Under the pieces are notes generated by a model, which was not told the DNA's origin, searched no databases, and saw only the letters and a list, made by a program, of their open reading frames with translations. A stretch of DNA of 64,000 nucleotides from Megalonaias nervosa. Lineage: Eukaryota; Mollusca; Bivalvia; Unionida; Unionidae. The stretch spans positions 24,755-88,754 of the forward strand of contig JAECUM010009444.1 of NCBI GenBank assembly GCA_016617855.1, in the 5' to 3' direction. This document shows, one piece after another, positions 24,593-34,365 of the stretch; position 1 is the stretch's first letter, and each line of letters opens with the position of its first letter. Position numbers and translations under genes: made by a program.

Positions 24593-25133
24593 TGGATTTC
24601 GAGGAAATACTCCGGGTCCCCTCAATTAAATAGCATCAGTCGCTAATGCAAGATAATATCTTTAGCATTTTTGGAGACTCGAACACGCGAGAGTCTGTAG
24701 AGCTTCGATCTACGTCCAACCGTCTTACCATTTCGGCCATCATTCTCTTATCAATAATACAGTTAAATTTAAGTAATATAAAATATTTGCTGCTTCACTA
24801 ACAGCGGCTTACAGAAAATAGATAGATCACTAAATAATTAACGAAAACGATTGTCGTAGGGACTGAAACATCATTTCTGTCTAAAATGAGATTTTATAGT
24901 TTCCAAAAAATATATATTATAACACTGAGTCTATACGTAAAGCCGTAACAGCGGTTATTGATTTAGTTATATAGCGGTTCTTAAAATAACTTTACACAGC
25001 TGTTATGGAATAATCAATATGCAGCCAAAGTCTTCTAGATAATAGATTTCATTGTGCACGGATTTTATGTAAACAAAAAGAATATAATATTATAGACATC
25101 CGGACATTTTTTTTTTGTTATAATAAAAACGTA
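24593..25133. other. E1 intergenic region between early and virion gene blocks
   Basis: No open frame of note. A tRNA-like patch occurs on the minus strand near 24670-24745 but does not fold properly. The rest is AT-rich with poly-T next to the stop of the following gene. Together with the minisatellite and palindrome it is the only large non-coding gap inside E1. Confidence 0.5.
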
Positions 25134-26592
25134 TTATGATTTCACATACAGGTTTATATTTAGAACTTCGTTTCTCGTGTCCAGAATTCTATTATTTTGG
25201 TCTGTAAGTTTAAAGTGTATTCTTGATAATAACGGATTATGAACTCGTAGGTACACGGGATTAATTGGCTCTGATACAATTAACGAACCGGGAGGGACCA
25301 ACGGGCTAAAACTGAATAATATGTACCCTTGCTGAGCCTGGCTAGACTTAGAAAGATCTACCTGATAGCTACCTTCAATAACATCACATACCAGATTGAC
25401 TGCAATTGTTGTTATGTTTACAATGCCTGGCGATATATGACGTCCAGCACCAAAGGCATTGTTATTGTGTTTTAGTAAAACCGGTGGTGGGGCTATTTTT
25501 CTCCACGAGTCAATTACTCCCGGATAATATTCTTCAATAAGATCATTTAATGATTTCTTCATCTCAGCGTTATTTAAATCTGGTATAACAAATGTTTGTA
25601 ATCCCCCTCCCCCTTATTTTATAATGATCAAGAAATGATTGTCTAGTTTTTAGTATTGCGTGTTCACTTCTAGCAAGATCAGTTGCAGCGTTTATAATAC
25701 TTCGATTGGCGATGTACAAATCGAATAAGATACCATTTAAGTGTTTTATTAACTCAATTATTTGCTGCTTTACACTTTCATTATAATGTTGTGATAATGA
25801 AATAAGTAAATTTCTTAAATCATTAAACGTTTTATCGTATTCGGGTTTAAGAGTATTTAAAAATTCTTAAAAAAATTCTTCATCAACAATCTCTCTATCA
25901 CGAGCCCCTGGCGTCCTGATAACAGTAAGTACTGATCTATTTATTTTCGGGATCTCTTTATCGTCAAAATCGATAAAGTAATATATATTACGTTCTGGAT
26001 AATACTCAAATATTAAGTTCCATGGATGTTTTCCTCGATATTCTGGATCTTTAATGAATTTTTCTTCACTCGTTTTAAACTCATTTTTAGTTGGTTCTGA
26101 AACTCCATTATAAACCGGTGCAACTTCAGGCCATCCTAACACTGATCTAATCGAACTCTGATAAATATCTACGAGGTAATCAGGAGAATTTATTTCAATC
26201 GCCGCTGATAATGTTGGTTCATGAACAGTAATCGCTATTTTAGATTCTTTTCCTGTGATAGATTTAATTCTGCGTTGGAACTCATCATTAATCTGTTCTA
26301 TTTGATAACTGCCCGTTGAAATTCCAACAACCTGCCAATCAGGTGTTCCATCCGGTTTATTTTTATTCGCAAATACCAGTGAATTATTTGGTTGTTGTCC
26401 ACCAAACGGTTTTGATCTAATATTAGGCCAACTATAATAAACACGTAATTGCGCTAATGCTATTTCCTTTGCTGGAATTGCAGTCGGAAAACTAACGCTA
26501 AATTCAGGATTGGTTGAACTTAATGATATCATAGTAGTTTTTGACGGCGTTGTATTAGCCACGATCTGCTGAAGTAATTGCGACTCTGACAT
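25134..26592 (-). CDS. Penton-like / accessory virion protein of E1, one stop and one frameshift
   Basis: Readable as 26592-25867 (241 residues), then, after a TAA at 25867-25869, in the same frame to about 25615, then after a shift within the G-runs at 25603-25613 to the stop at 25134. About 485 residues in all. The N-terminal part has the pattern AIPAKEIALAQLRVYYSWPN...GSYQIEQIN...SIRSVLGW, a widespread Polinton virion protein pattern. The middle is coiled-coil-like. The C-terminal part has YLRVHNPLLSRIHFKLTDQ and ends in a beta-rich LYVKS. I infer a structural protein, possibly the penton/minor capsid. E2 conserves all three parts at 53776-55213, supporting a single gene. Confidence 0.65.
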
Positions 26593-26610
26593 TATTATTA
26601 TCGTTATTAT

Positions 26611-27094
26611 TTAATTCTCCATCTTTCCGTTATTGTCACTAGCGATTATGAATGGTTCATCGTAGGTTTTCATTATCGTTACGAACTCCTCATCGGATAT
26701 TTCACCATCACTGAGATACGCTGAAATATAGGAGCATAATTTAGTGTATGCGGCTGTTGCTGTGTGTAATTTCATCACGTACTCGTTTAGTTTATCATGC
26801 GTACACGTAGATATTTTCTTAGCGATAATACTGAAAATACCTGCACATGTTGTTGCCGTTGAAACTATAATTGTTACAACTGCAGGCGCTGTCATCGTTA
26901 TTGTTGATAGTAATAATCCAGTTCCAGCAATAACAGCAGAAACGAGTATACCATTATATCAATAACAACCATACGACGACGATATTTTTTACCTTTATCG
27001 TGTAATCGTCGATGATATTTTTTAGTTTAGTTTGACACTCACATACTTGAGCGTATCTGTGACGTTGAACGTCGATAAATGATTCTTGATTCAT
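26611..27094 (-). CDS. Polinton-type membrane protein (E1), frameshifted near the N-terminus
   Basis: The intact part (26895-26611, 94 residues) starts in a hydrophobic Ala/Val/Ile/Thr segment and ends with YLSDGEISDEEFVTIM. Upstream to the ATG at 27094 the frame is broken but shows basic KKYRRR-like residues followed by another hydrophobic segment. A basic N-terminus, two hydrophobic stretches and a C-terminal DGxISDEEF is a layout I have seen in small Polinton membrane proteins, though it has no agreed name. It lies between the fibre-like gene and the penton-like gene. The E2 copy (about 53380-53690) keeps NGVISDHEF. Confidence 0.6.
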
Positions 27095-27103
27095 TATACT
27101 TAT

Positions 27104-28200
27104 TTAAGTAACTAATTCGGGAGTTTCAGCTACAAACTCAATACACCACCAATAAGTCGCTGCGGTTAACTTTTTATCATTCGCTATTAGCATAAACGTT
27201 TCTCGACATCTTTATTTAACACTATAGACACAATTCCAGAAAAATCATCGGTTGAATGACGCCATGGAAATGTGGTAAATATACTGAATTTTGCACTACT
27301 AAATACAGATAATCTGTATACACCAGTAACCTCTGCAGTGTGTTTAAAAGTGTTATTTTCCTGCGACCATGTTGCCTTTCCTGATGCGACTGTGTACACG
27401 ATATTAATGATCTGCTTGTGAGGAATTTTAACGAGATTAGTTTTTTGAATAATGTTAGGAATACCACTAACGATATCGTTGAGTCTTGCGTTAATGTCAG
27501 CGAGATTAATAATAACAGTTGGTGGAGTTCCAAAAAATTCGTTAATATTTCTGTTTACATTTTTACGAAAATTTAGAAATCTTTGTACATGACTATTATA
27601 TTCAGTTCTAAATGCAGCAATTCCATCATTGATAGTCGTTAATGAAGTAGTTATTGGAATTTCCCTATCGTCGACGTATTTCTTCGTTGCAGCGTCGAAA
27701 TCTGTTTCTGGTGTTCTGAGATTATTAATACCATTATTATTCATGTCGAGAAATGCACGCATTATACCACCGCGCACTGACACGTATTTGGATTCTTGAT
27801 CATCGACGTATTTTTTTGTTGCTGCGTCTGTATCTGCGATTGGATCTCCAAGATACGTAATTTTTCTTCTTGACATAATAATGTCACCGGTAAATACATC
27901 ACCAGTTTTCTTAACATAATCGTTAACCGACTTACCGGAATCCTGTATTTTACCCTGATCAGTGAAAGCAACGATATTATTAACAACCGCATCTGGAATT
28001 CGTATAAGTACATCTAGTAGTTGTATATTACTCGTTTTTAATCGTCCTTGTTTGTCCTGAAAAACGACGACTTCATTTTGATCCACACTTGTTATATTTA
28101 ATAAATCATCGATTTCATTTCTGAGCTGATCAATGGTTGCATATTTAGATAAATCGAACTTCTGAGTTTTACCTGAGGATCTTCCATAAATATCTACCAT
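27104..28200 (-). CDS. Fibre-like protein with phage tail-fibre repeats (E1)
   Basis: Start at the ATG at 28200 (MVDIYGRSS); longer upstream in-frame sequence overlaps the protease and is rejected. Two repeats end in DAATKKYVDD, the hallmark of phage and algal-virus tail-fibre repeats, preceded by MSRRKITYLGDP and MNNNGINNLRTP. The C-terminal half is a beta-rich globular domain with PHKQIINIVYT and FPWRHSTDDFSG. A one-base shift near 27199-27203 separates the last 34 residues; E2 shows the same C-terminus. About 365 residues. A trimeric receptor-binding fibre is inferred. It follows the protease and precedes the membrane protein. Confidence 0.75.
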
Positions 28201-28219
28201 TATATTTACTGATATCAGT

Positions 28220-28619
28220 TTAAGTGTTATGACGTAGTGTAGTGAACGCGTGTACGACTTTATGAGGCGGTGCTGTTGATTTTGATATAGCATCAAGCAC
28301 AGCGAGGGTTTCACGACCGCATATTGGAGGATCAGTTATTTTTTGTGTTGGTAGCGTTGAATACCAGATTGGAATATCGCCGGTAACGTACCTTAAAAAT
28401 TCTTTTGGTGGTGCTAATCCATACGAATCGAAATAAATAATTCCACGTGGATAAATTGCATATGCGACCCAGTGCGTGTCTGGACCAGTTTTTATCGAGA
28501 TTAATAATACCAGTTTCAGAACTGCTAGCAGTTCTTGGTAATTGATCGCGCATAAAAACACCTCTGAAATTTTTTATTTTTAATTGCTTAGCAGCATTAA
28601 GTAAATCAAAATTGGACAT
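28220..28619 (-). CDS. Adenovirus-type cysteine protease (E1), one frameshift
   Basis: Start at 28619 (MSNFDLL). After a shift in the A5 run at 28489-28493 the frame runs to 28220. Motifs match the adenovirus protease / Ulp1-like (C5/C48) family found in Polintons. The catalytic His is in THWVAYAI, followed by IIYFDSYGLAPPKEFL with the Asp region, and the catalytic Cys is in ICGRETLAVLD. About 132 residues, short like other Polinton proteases. It would process virion precursors during maturation. E2 has the homologue at 51801-52226 in one frame, but with Gln in place of the His. It overlaps no neighbour and lies 8 bp from the core-protein gene. Confidence 0.88.
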
Positions 28620-28627
28620 GGGTGTTA

Positions 28628-29086
28628 TTAGTAAACTGTCCCTGGTAATCTTAGACCCTTTCCGTACCATGAATGTGGAGTCCCTGGTAATCTTAAACCT
28701 CTTCCCTTTTTTTTGATTCCTTGTCCGGTTGCTTTATTTAATGCCATTCCAGCAGCTGTTCCAACAGCACCTAACGCAGCTGCCTTTGCAACAGCTGGTG
28801 CTGCAGCTGCTATTAATGCTGGTATTGCTGTAAGAAGCGGAAATATACCACCCGTTTTAACAATATCTTTGATGGCACCCGCAGAAAGATTAAGTTTGAC
28901 GCCTTTATTTGATTTTTTAGAGTCATTGAAGTTTCTGAACTGACGCTCGGTCAACGATAGTTTATTTGCACCGGTCATTTGTTCTCGCTTTAGCGATATT
29001 TTTATTCCACAGTTATTTTTTGATGCTGATTGCAGCTTTTTAATCTGACCAGGAGTCAGACTCACACTAACGTGATGATATGACAT
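28628..29086 (-). CDS. Virion core/minor protein with hydrophobic centre (E1), intact
   Basis: 152 residues, intact. The N-terminal half alternates LTPGQIKKL, LSLTERQFR and LNLSAGAIKD, three similar turn-helix units. A strongly hydrophobic Ala/Val/Ile/Pro segment of about 35 residues follows, with GG before it. A basic tail repeats GLRLPGT twice with SWYGK between. Similar small proteins in Polintons and adintoviruses have been compared with adenovirus pX/pVI core or membrane-lytic peptides. The assignment is inference. It is followed 8 bp later by the protease and preceded by the major capsid gene, the usual virion neighbourhood. E2 has an intact-looking homologue. Confidence 0.7.
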   Translation of the reverse strand: MSYHHVSVSLTPGQIKKLQSASKNNCGIKISLKREQMTGANKLSLTERQFRNFNDSKKSNKGVKLNLSAGAIKDIVKTGGIFPLLTAIPALIAAAAPAVAKAAALGAVGTAAGMALNKATGQGIKKKGRGLRLPGTPHSWYGKGLRLPGTVY

Positions 29087-29109
29087 TATTAATATTATGA
29101 ACGATCTAA

Positions 29110-30497
29110 TTACATGTTTTCTACTGGAGCATCAATAACTCTCATTCGTCCACCAACACCTTCGAGTAACATCGATTTATCGCTGAGTATAACATCAATT
29201 GCTCTGTAATTTGCAATAACTCCTATTGTCACACGAGCTCTGAAGTGTATATCAACTACTGATTGTCTGGTTAAATCTAAGTGTTCTAGAGAAAAGTAAT
29301 AAATCGGATACAGCGTTGTAAAATCTAACTGAGATATTTGTAAACCAGTATCAATATTTTGATCACGACCCATGAACGACATAAGACGATGATATGCACG
29401 TGCTACATGATTTTGATCGAAATTCAGTAATATATACTCGGATGGTTCTTGATGTCCATTTATCCTTAATGAAACCTCAGAAACACCGAGTTTATCAAAC
29501 ACCATTTGATTTCGTAATTGTGTGTTTAATCGTGCAGTATCTTGAAACGCAATAAATATATGTCGCGGTGCAGAAACACCTTGCTGTGATGCTATTTGCC
29601 ACGTAAATAAACCATTAATATTACTCTGGATAGCATCTGTGGTCATAGTTAACCATGATAACGTTGATTTACCGCCTTGACTCATAAAAGATAACAACCG
29701 GTCTTCTTCAGATATTGACGGAGTCATCACTGGCATCCACAAGGAAAGTTTTGTTAGTATTACTATACCATTATCACCAATGGGTCTCCATAATGCATCA
29801 TTATCATCGCCTTTTCGTACAAGTACAACTGTGTGTTTGGCTCCGAAAATGACTTTTCTGACATTTCTACAGAATCCAAAAATATGTGACAGTGGAATTG
29901 CACATGAAAATGCTCTTCTGTTATCTTTCAACATTGATCGACGCGCTGCAAATCCTAAGTTAAATTCTGGATTTGGAAAAGGTAGATCTTCAACAGCAGC
30001 AGCAACAGGAGGAACAGCTCGATTATTGGGTTGTCGAATAATCTGATTTCTGTTATCAGGATGGTCAGAAATATCCTTGACAAACATCATTGATGGACCA
30101 GCTGATCTTGAGTAATCGTCGCTGTATCTTGCAAGGCCTAGTATTGTCGTGGCAACATCAACATCTTTCTGGATTGATTCAATATTTTTCCGTCAATCAT
30201 GTACGTAGCGCTATCAAATAACGACATAATACCATTATTAACAAAACCAACCCTAACTTCAGATCCATATGCTACTGGTGCTGCAGGAATAGCGTTATTT
30301 AAAATTTCACCTTCTACTTCAATAAATGCTTCAGCGGGTAAGAAATATTTACTTGTATCCTGAACCTGTAATTCGATTCGTCCACGCTGATCTGGAATTC
30401 GTGCGTCGAAAGAATAATACTGATAATCGCGCACAGACTCATCTTTGAGTACTGGTGCATCCATGTCAAACGCGGGGTCAGATACGCGCTTAAACAT
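29110..30497 (-). CDS. Major capsid protein, hexon-like double jelly-roll (E1), one frameshift
   Basis: Start at 30497 (MFKRVSDPAFDMD). One-base loss in the A5 run at 30185-30189 (six A in E2), then in frame to 29110, about 462 residues. Recognisable Polinton MCP segments are IPLSHIFGFCRNVRKVIFGAKH, here split by me as IPLSHIFGFC and KVIFGAKH, then LWMPVMTPS, and near the end YPIYYFSLEHLDL. Polinton MCPs have the double jelly-roll fold and build an icosahedral capsid. Upstream is the pVI-like gene and downstream the core protein. E2 retains a close homologue with a different single-base shift. Assigned by family pattern rather than by a diagnostic catalytic residue. Confidence 0.85.
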
Positions 30498-30505
30498 CTT
30501 TATTA

Positions 30506-30937
30506 TTATCGTCTTCGTCTAACTCGAAGACCACTTCCTGCTATCAGACTAGCGGTTATATTTTTTTCCTTTTCTGACATCGGGATATCAGCTAACTCCG
30601 CTAGTTTTTGATTAGCTGCTTGATTTATTATTTTACTGACATTTGCTGGCATCACATCAGTGCTAGGTAATTTCACAGGTTGAGGTTGGGTCGCTTGTGG
30701 TCTGCGTATTAATCGTGATAGTCTATCTTTAATTGCTGAAAACGCTTTGCTAGCGAGATTACCAACAGCGCCTATACCTTTTTCACGAACAACATCAATA
30801 GCTTTCATTCCTAGCTGCTTTGCAATCGGTATTGCTTTTGGGGCTATCCTTCTAAACAGACCCTGAATAACATCACCTAATCCATCTCCGTAGATCGTTT
30901 TGTATACCGGTAATCGAGAATTTATTACCCTGACCAT
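30506..30937 (-). CDS. pVI-like minor virion protein with amphipathic core and Arg tail (E1)
   Basis: Intact, about 143 residues from the ATG at 30937 (MVRVINSRLP), chosen because E2 begins at the same codon; a longer frame starts at 30991. A Gly-rich turn GDGLGDVIQGLF precedes amphipathic basic helices (RRIAPKAIPIAKQLGMKAI). A Pro/Gln linker follows, and the C-terminus ends RVRRRR. This resembles small Gly-rich minor virion proteins of Polintons, possibly the pVI-like membrane-active component; the exact role is unproven. It lies 8 bp upstream of the capsid gene start. The E2 homologue is split by a SINE. Confidence 0.65.
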   Translation of the reverse strand: MVRVINSRLPVYKTIYGDGLGDVIQGLFRRIAPKAIPIAKQLGMKAIDVVREKGIGAVGNLASKAFSAIKDRLSRLIRRPQATQPQPVKLPSTDVMPANVSKIINQAANQKLAELADIPMSEKEKNITASLIAGSGLRVRRRR

Positions 30938-31002
30938 GGTAGGTCCACGAGTATTGTGTATGATCATTTTATTATTAAGTGACTTTATCACTAATTACAT
31001 AC

Positions 31003-32163
31003 TTAATCACTATGATACTCATCGGCGATTTCATTAATGAGGGACCGATATACATCAATATCCATGATACCGCCTGTAAATAATCGTTTGCAAATATCAG
31101 CTACTTCATTAATGATTTCTGGAGAATTATTACCAGCTCGTTTTCCTCCAATGAGAATTTCTAATCGATCAACATCAGCAAGAACGTTATTGGGACAGGT
31201 AATAAAACCACTTCCTAGACCACTTCCAGTTGCGCCAGGAGTATCATAAAATACTTCTTCTTCCTCCTCACCTGTTGTTTGAACTGGTTGTAGTTGTTGT
31301 GATCGTGGTAATTTAATCAGTGGTGATGGTGGTAATGTTGCAAATTCTTCTTTTGGTGTTTTTTGTTGTTTTCGTAATCGTTTTGTTTCTTGTCGTTCTT
31401 GTTCTTGTTGTTCTTGTTGTTCTTGTTGTCGTTGTAGCTCCTGATATCGATGTAGCATCTTGTGTTTTTGTAGTAGTGGTTGCAGTCGTGGTAGTGGTTT
31501 TTGTAGTGATGGTAGTTTAAGATGTGGTGATGATACTGGTGATGGTTCAAATTGTGGTGGTTGTGATAATTTTTTAATTTGTTCAGTTTCTTTTATATAT
31601 CTATGTATATCCTCATCAAATATGTTAAAATCTGTAATATCTTTATTAGATCTGATTTCTGGATTACCAGTAGAAATACGATATATATCCTTGATCCAAT
31701 TGGAAGAGCTTAATGATTTAATATATTCTGGTTTTACATATTTTTTTCTTTCATAATATCCAAACGCGGCAATATCAAATAATTGGTTTGGGTCCCTGAT
31801 AGCAGCAATACCTTCAGGTGTAAATTTATCTATTATCTTAATTCTGGTTCTTGGTGGTCGTGGTTGTGGTTGAGCTGCTTGTGGTGGTGGTTGTGGTGGT
31901 GGTTGAGTAGCTTGAATACGACCAGCAATATCAGCAGGTAATGTTTCAAGAGCTCGTTGTGTTGCCTCAGTTGCTGTAACAATTTTCTTCGTTGGTTCGA
32001 CAATCGGTTTAAATAATTTTTCCGTACCTTCTGTAAATTCCACCTGAGACTCCTGACGCGATTGTAGTTGTTGCTTAACAGAATCACGAAGAGGTAGATA
32101 TTTTTTAATTGCCTCTAGTCGCTCTCGAGTTAATTTAGCTGAGTGTGGTTCTCCAATACTCAT
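31003..32163 (-). CDS. Large Q/P-rich virion-associated protein (E1), intact
   Basis: 386 residues, intact. A basic helical N-terminus (RERLEAIKKYLPLRDSVKQQ) is followed by a Pro/Gln linker, a central domain, and a long Gln-rich coiled-coil-like stretch around residues 230-270 with many QEQQ units. The C-terminus has DTPGATGSGLGSGF, then RLEILIGGKRAGNNSPEIIN and MDIDVYRSLI. The N- and C-terminal patterns recur in Polinton virion clusters, where this gene often lies first next to a TIR. The function is not established; a scaffold or tegument-like role is inferred. The start lies 35 bp inside the right TIR. E2 retains the N- and C-terminal parts with stops. Confidence 0.7.
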   Translation of the reverse strand: MSIGEPHSAKLTRERLEAIKKYLPLRDSVKQQLQSRQESQVEFTEGTEKLFKPIVEPTKKIVTATEATQRALETLPADIAGRIQATQPPPQPPPQAAQPQPRPPRTRIKIIDKFTPEGIAAIRDPNQLFDIAAFGYYERKKYVKPEYIKSLSSSNWIKDIYRISTGNPEIRSNKDITDFNIFDEDIHRYIKETEQIKKLSQPPQFEPSPVSSPHLKLPSLQKPLPRLQPLLQKHKMLHRYQELQRQQEQQEQQEQERQETKRLRKQQKTPKEEFATLPPSPLIKLPRSQQLQPVQTTGEEEEEVFYDTPGATGSGLGSGFITCPNNVLADVDRLEILIGGKRAGNNSPEIINEVADICKRLFTGGIMDIDVYRSLINEIADEYHSD

Positions 32164-32197
32164 TATTGATAATATCTATAATAGCTGTTTAATTCAT

Positions 32198-32465
32198 AGC
32201 AGCAGTAGAGCTGAACGACAAAAATTGAGTAACCCGCGAGTAAACGAAATCGCATAAAAATCTAAAAAAAACATACGTCAACAAAAAGTAACGGAAATGA
32301 GCTAACCCAAACGATTTATTATCCGTTTTTCAAGCTATATGGTAATAATAAAAGTTAAGAGGTTCGGTTTATGTTATTGACCTTTTTTTTTCAGCCTCCT
32401 GTAGGAACCTTTATTTTTTATAAATAAGGTTTCAGCCAAGTGGTCTGTTCAGCTCTACTGCTGCT
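32198..32465 (-). repeat. E1 right terminal inverted repeat
   Basis: 268 bp, inverted copy of 16615-16882 with roughly ten differences, several in poly-A/T runs. The inner border (32198-32216) repeats the outer terminus in inverted orientation, as on the left. Confidence 0.95.
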
Positions 32466-34365
32466 AAGCTAAATAATTACGGGATAACTGGCCGCATTTT
32501 CAACTGGATAAAAAACTTTTTAACAGGTCGGAAAATTATCACCAGAGTGGGGGTAGCCTACTCTGAAGCACACCCACTGGAAAATGGTATCCCTCAAGGG
32601 AGTGTGCTCAGCCCCACTCTATTTAATATCATGATAAATGATCTAGACCAGAACTTAACTTCCACTAAAGTAGATATATCGCAATTCGCTGATGATAGCG
32701 GTATTTGGAGATCAGACAGCCCCGCAACCCATCAAACTATAGACGACATTCAACAGAGCGTAAACAAAATAGGGAGATGGGCTGATGAATGGGGTTTCAA
32801 AATTTCCCATGAAAAAACTGTAGCAACGAAAGAACAATCTAAAATACCCAACGCTGTACATTCAAAACAACCCTATCAAATATGTTAAGATAGTTAGATT
32901 CCTGGGTATGTACTTTGGTGAACATCTAAACTGGAGCCAACATATAAAAAAAACCTTATAAATAGCTGTAATAAGGACCTAAACCTCATGAGAAATCTTA
33001 AAGGAACAACACTGGCATCCAATCAAGAAACATTAATAACTTTATACAGAGCCCTCATAAGGTCAAAGCTGGATTACGGATGTCAAGTATATAACTCAGC
33101 CAATTACCAGTTACTCAAAGAACTGGATTCAATCCAAAGAAAAGCTCTAACCGTCTGCACAGGCACCCTCCCATCAACATCACTTTACGAACTTCAAATA
33201 CTAACAGGAGAGCTACCATTGCAATTAAGTCGACATGAGCTTGTATTAAGATATGAAGCAAGGGTAACTATTCACCCAAACTCACACCCAACCAGAATAG
33301 CAATTGAAAAGTGCAACAAACCGTTTAGCCGAAAACTAGCCCCTAACATCCCAGGAGGGAAACTTATTCATGAACTTGGAAAAAAAAACTACCAATCCAT
33401 GACTATCAAGCCCAAAAACTAGAATACCCTGATCAGGCCCCCTGGACAACTCCTAAACCGGACATTAACACCAAAGCAACCAAATACGGGAATAAACTTG
33501 ACCAAGAACACCAACTAAAAACATCTATAACAATGGATATACTTGACTCCTACTCCAGTTTTGTAAAAACCTACACCGATGGGTCAAACACATCAGAGCC
33601 ACCCAGGACAGCAGCGGCCGCAGTAATTCCAGAACGTAATATTCAAATTGGAGCCAGGCTACTGGATTACTGCTCCATATATATAGCAGAATTCCTGGCC
33701 ATTGTGGAAGCTCTGAAATGGGTTGTGGAAGCTCTGAAATGGGTTAAAATCAATAACATTAAAAAAATCTGTAATAATAAGTTTCTCGCTTAGTGTCATC
33801 ACATCCATAAAATCTAACAACACCAAATCAAGAGAAAATTTTCTAAGAAAAGCCTACGTACTACTAAAAGAACTTAACAACAACAAACAGTATGTAGAAT
33901 TCATGTGGATTCCATCCCCCAAAGGTATCTTAGGAAATGAAACACATCAATCACAAATGGCAAGAACAGTGGAATCAAAGCACCAAAGGGCGGACACTTT
34001 ACGCCGTCCTAAGCGAAATAGACAGGACCATTAAACCCCCAAAGATAAATACTTCAGATCAAAAACTAATAAACAGAATATACACCGGAAAAACCAAACT
34101 AGCAAATAGTTTCGGAAAACACATTGAACCAAAACCATCCAACATTAACTGCTACCACTGTAAAACACCAGAAGATTTACATCATATATTCAATATCTGT
34201 CATAAATACAAACAAGAAAGATCTATATTCAACCTTGCGCAAAACAAAATTGGATCTCCAAATACATACCCAGAATTTTTAGGAAAAGAAAATCCAAACA
34301 TCACAACTATTTACCAAAATATCATAAAGTTTATCAATGAAGTAGGGCTCGCAAATAAAATCTAA
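32466..34365 (+). pseudogene. LINE copy 2 ORF2, C-terminal part (RT, RNase H, zinc motif)
   Basis: Continuation of the RT: PQGSVLSPTLFNIMINDLD, then the catalytic FADDSG near 32690, the thumb region to about 33400, RNase H starting TDGSNTSEP near 33577, and a C-terminal CYHCKTPEDLHHIF zinc motif near 34150. Frames are broken near 32840, 33420, 33790 and 33930. At 33706-33745 the segment coding EALKWV is duplicated in tandem inside RNase H, a small insertion that copy 1 lacks. Non-functional as it stands. Confidence 0.85.

Larger units (their letters stand above)
16615..32465. mobile_element. Polinton/Maverick element E1, near complete
   Basis: A 15,851-bp element bounded by 268-bp inverted repeats that start AGCAGCAGTAGAGC and end in the complement. 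It is flanked by the direct repeat AAGCT (16610-16614 and 32466-32470), or AAGCTA if one end base is shared. Polintons normally make 6-bp duplications. It encodes an integrase, family-B polymerase with helicase, packaging ATPase, protease, major capsid protein and other virion genes, the defining Polinton set. Removing it and one duplication copy rejoins the LINE reading frame exactly. Several genes carry single-base shifts in homopolymers. Confidence 0.96.

Noticed and set aside
24670..24745. tRNA-like sequence on the minus strand inside E1
   Set aside because: It has an A-box-like GGCCGAAATGG and a TTCGAGTC, but acceptor and T stems do not pair and position 33 is not T; at best a degenerate tRNA-like remnant.
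31317..31756. Open frames in other phases across the Q-rich E1 gene
   Set aside because: They are shadows of the CAA/CAG-rich coding sequence on the minus strand.
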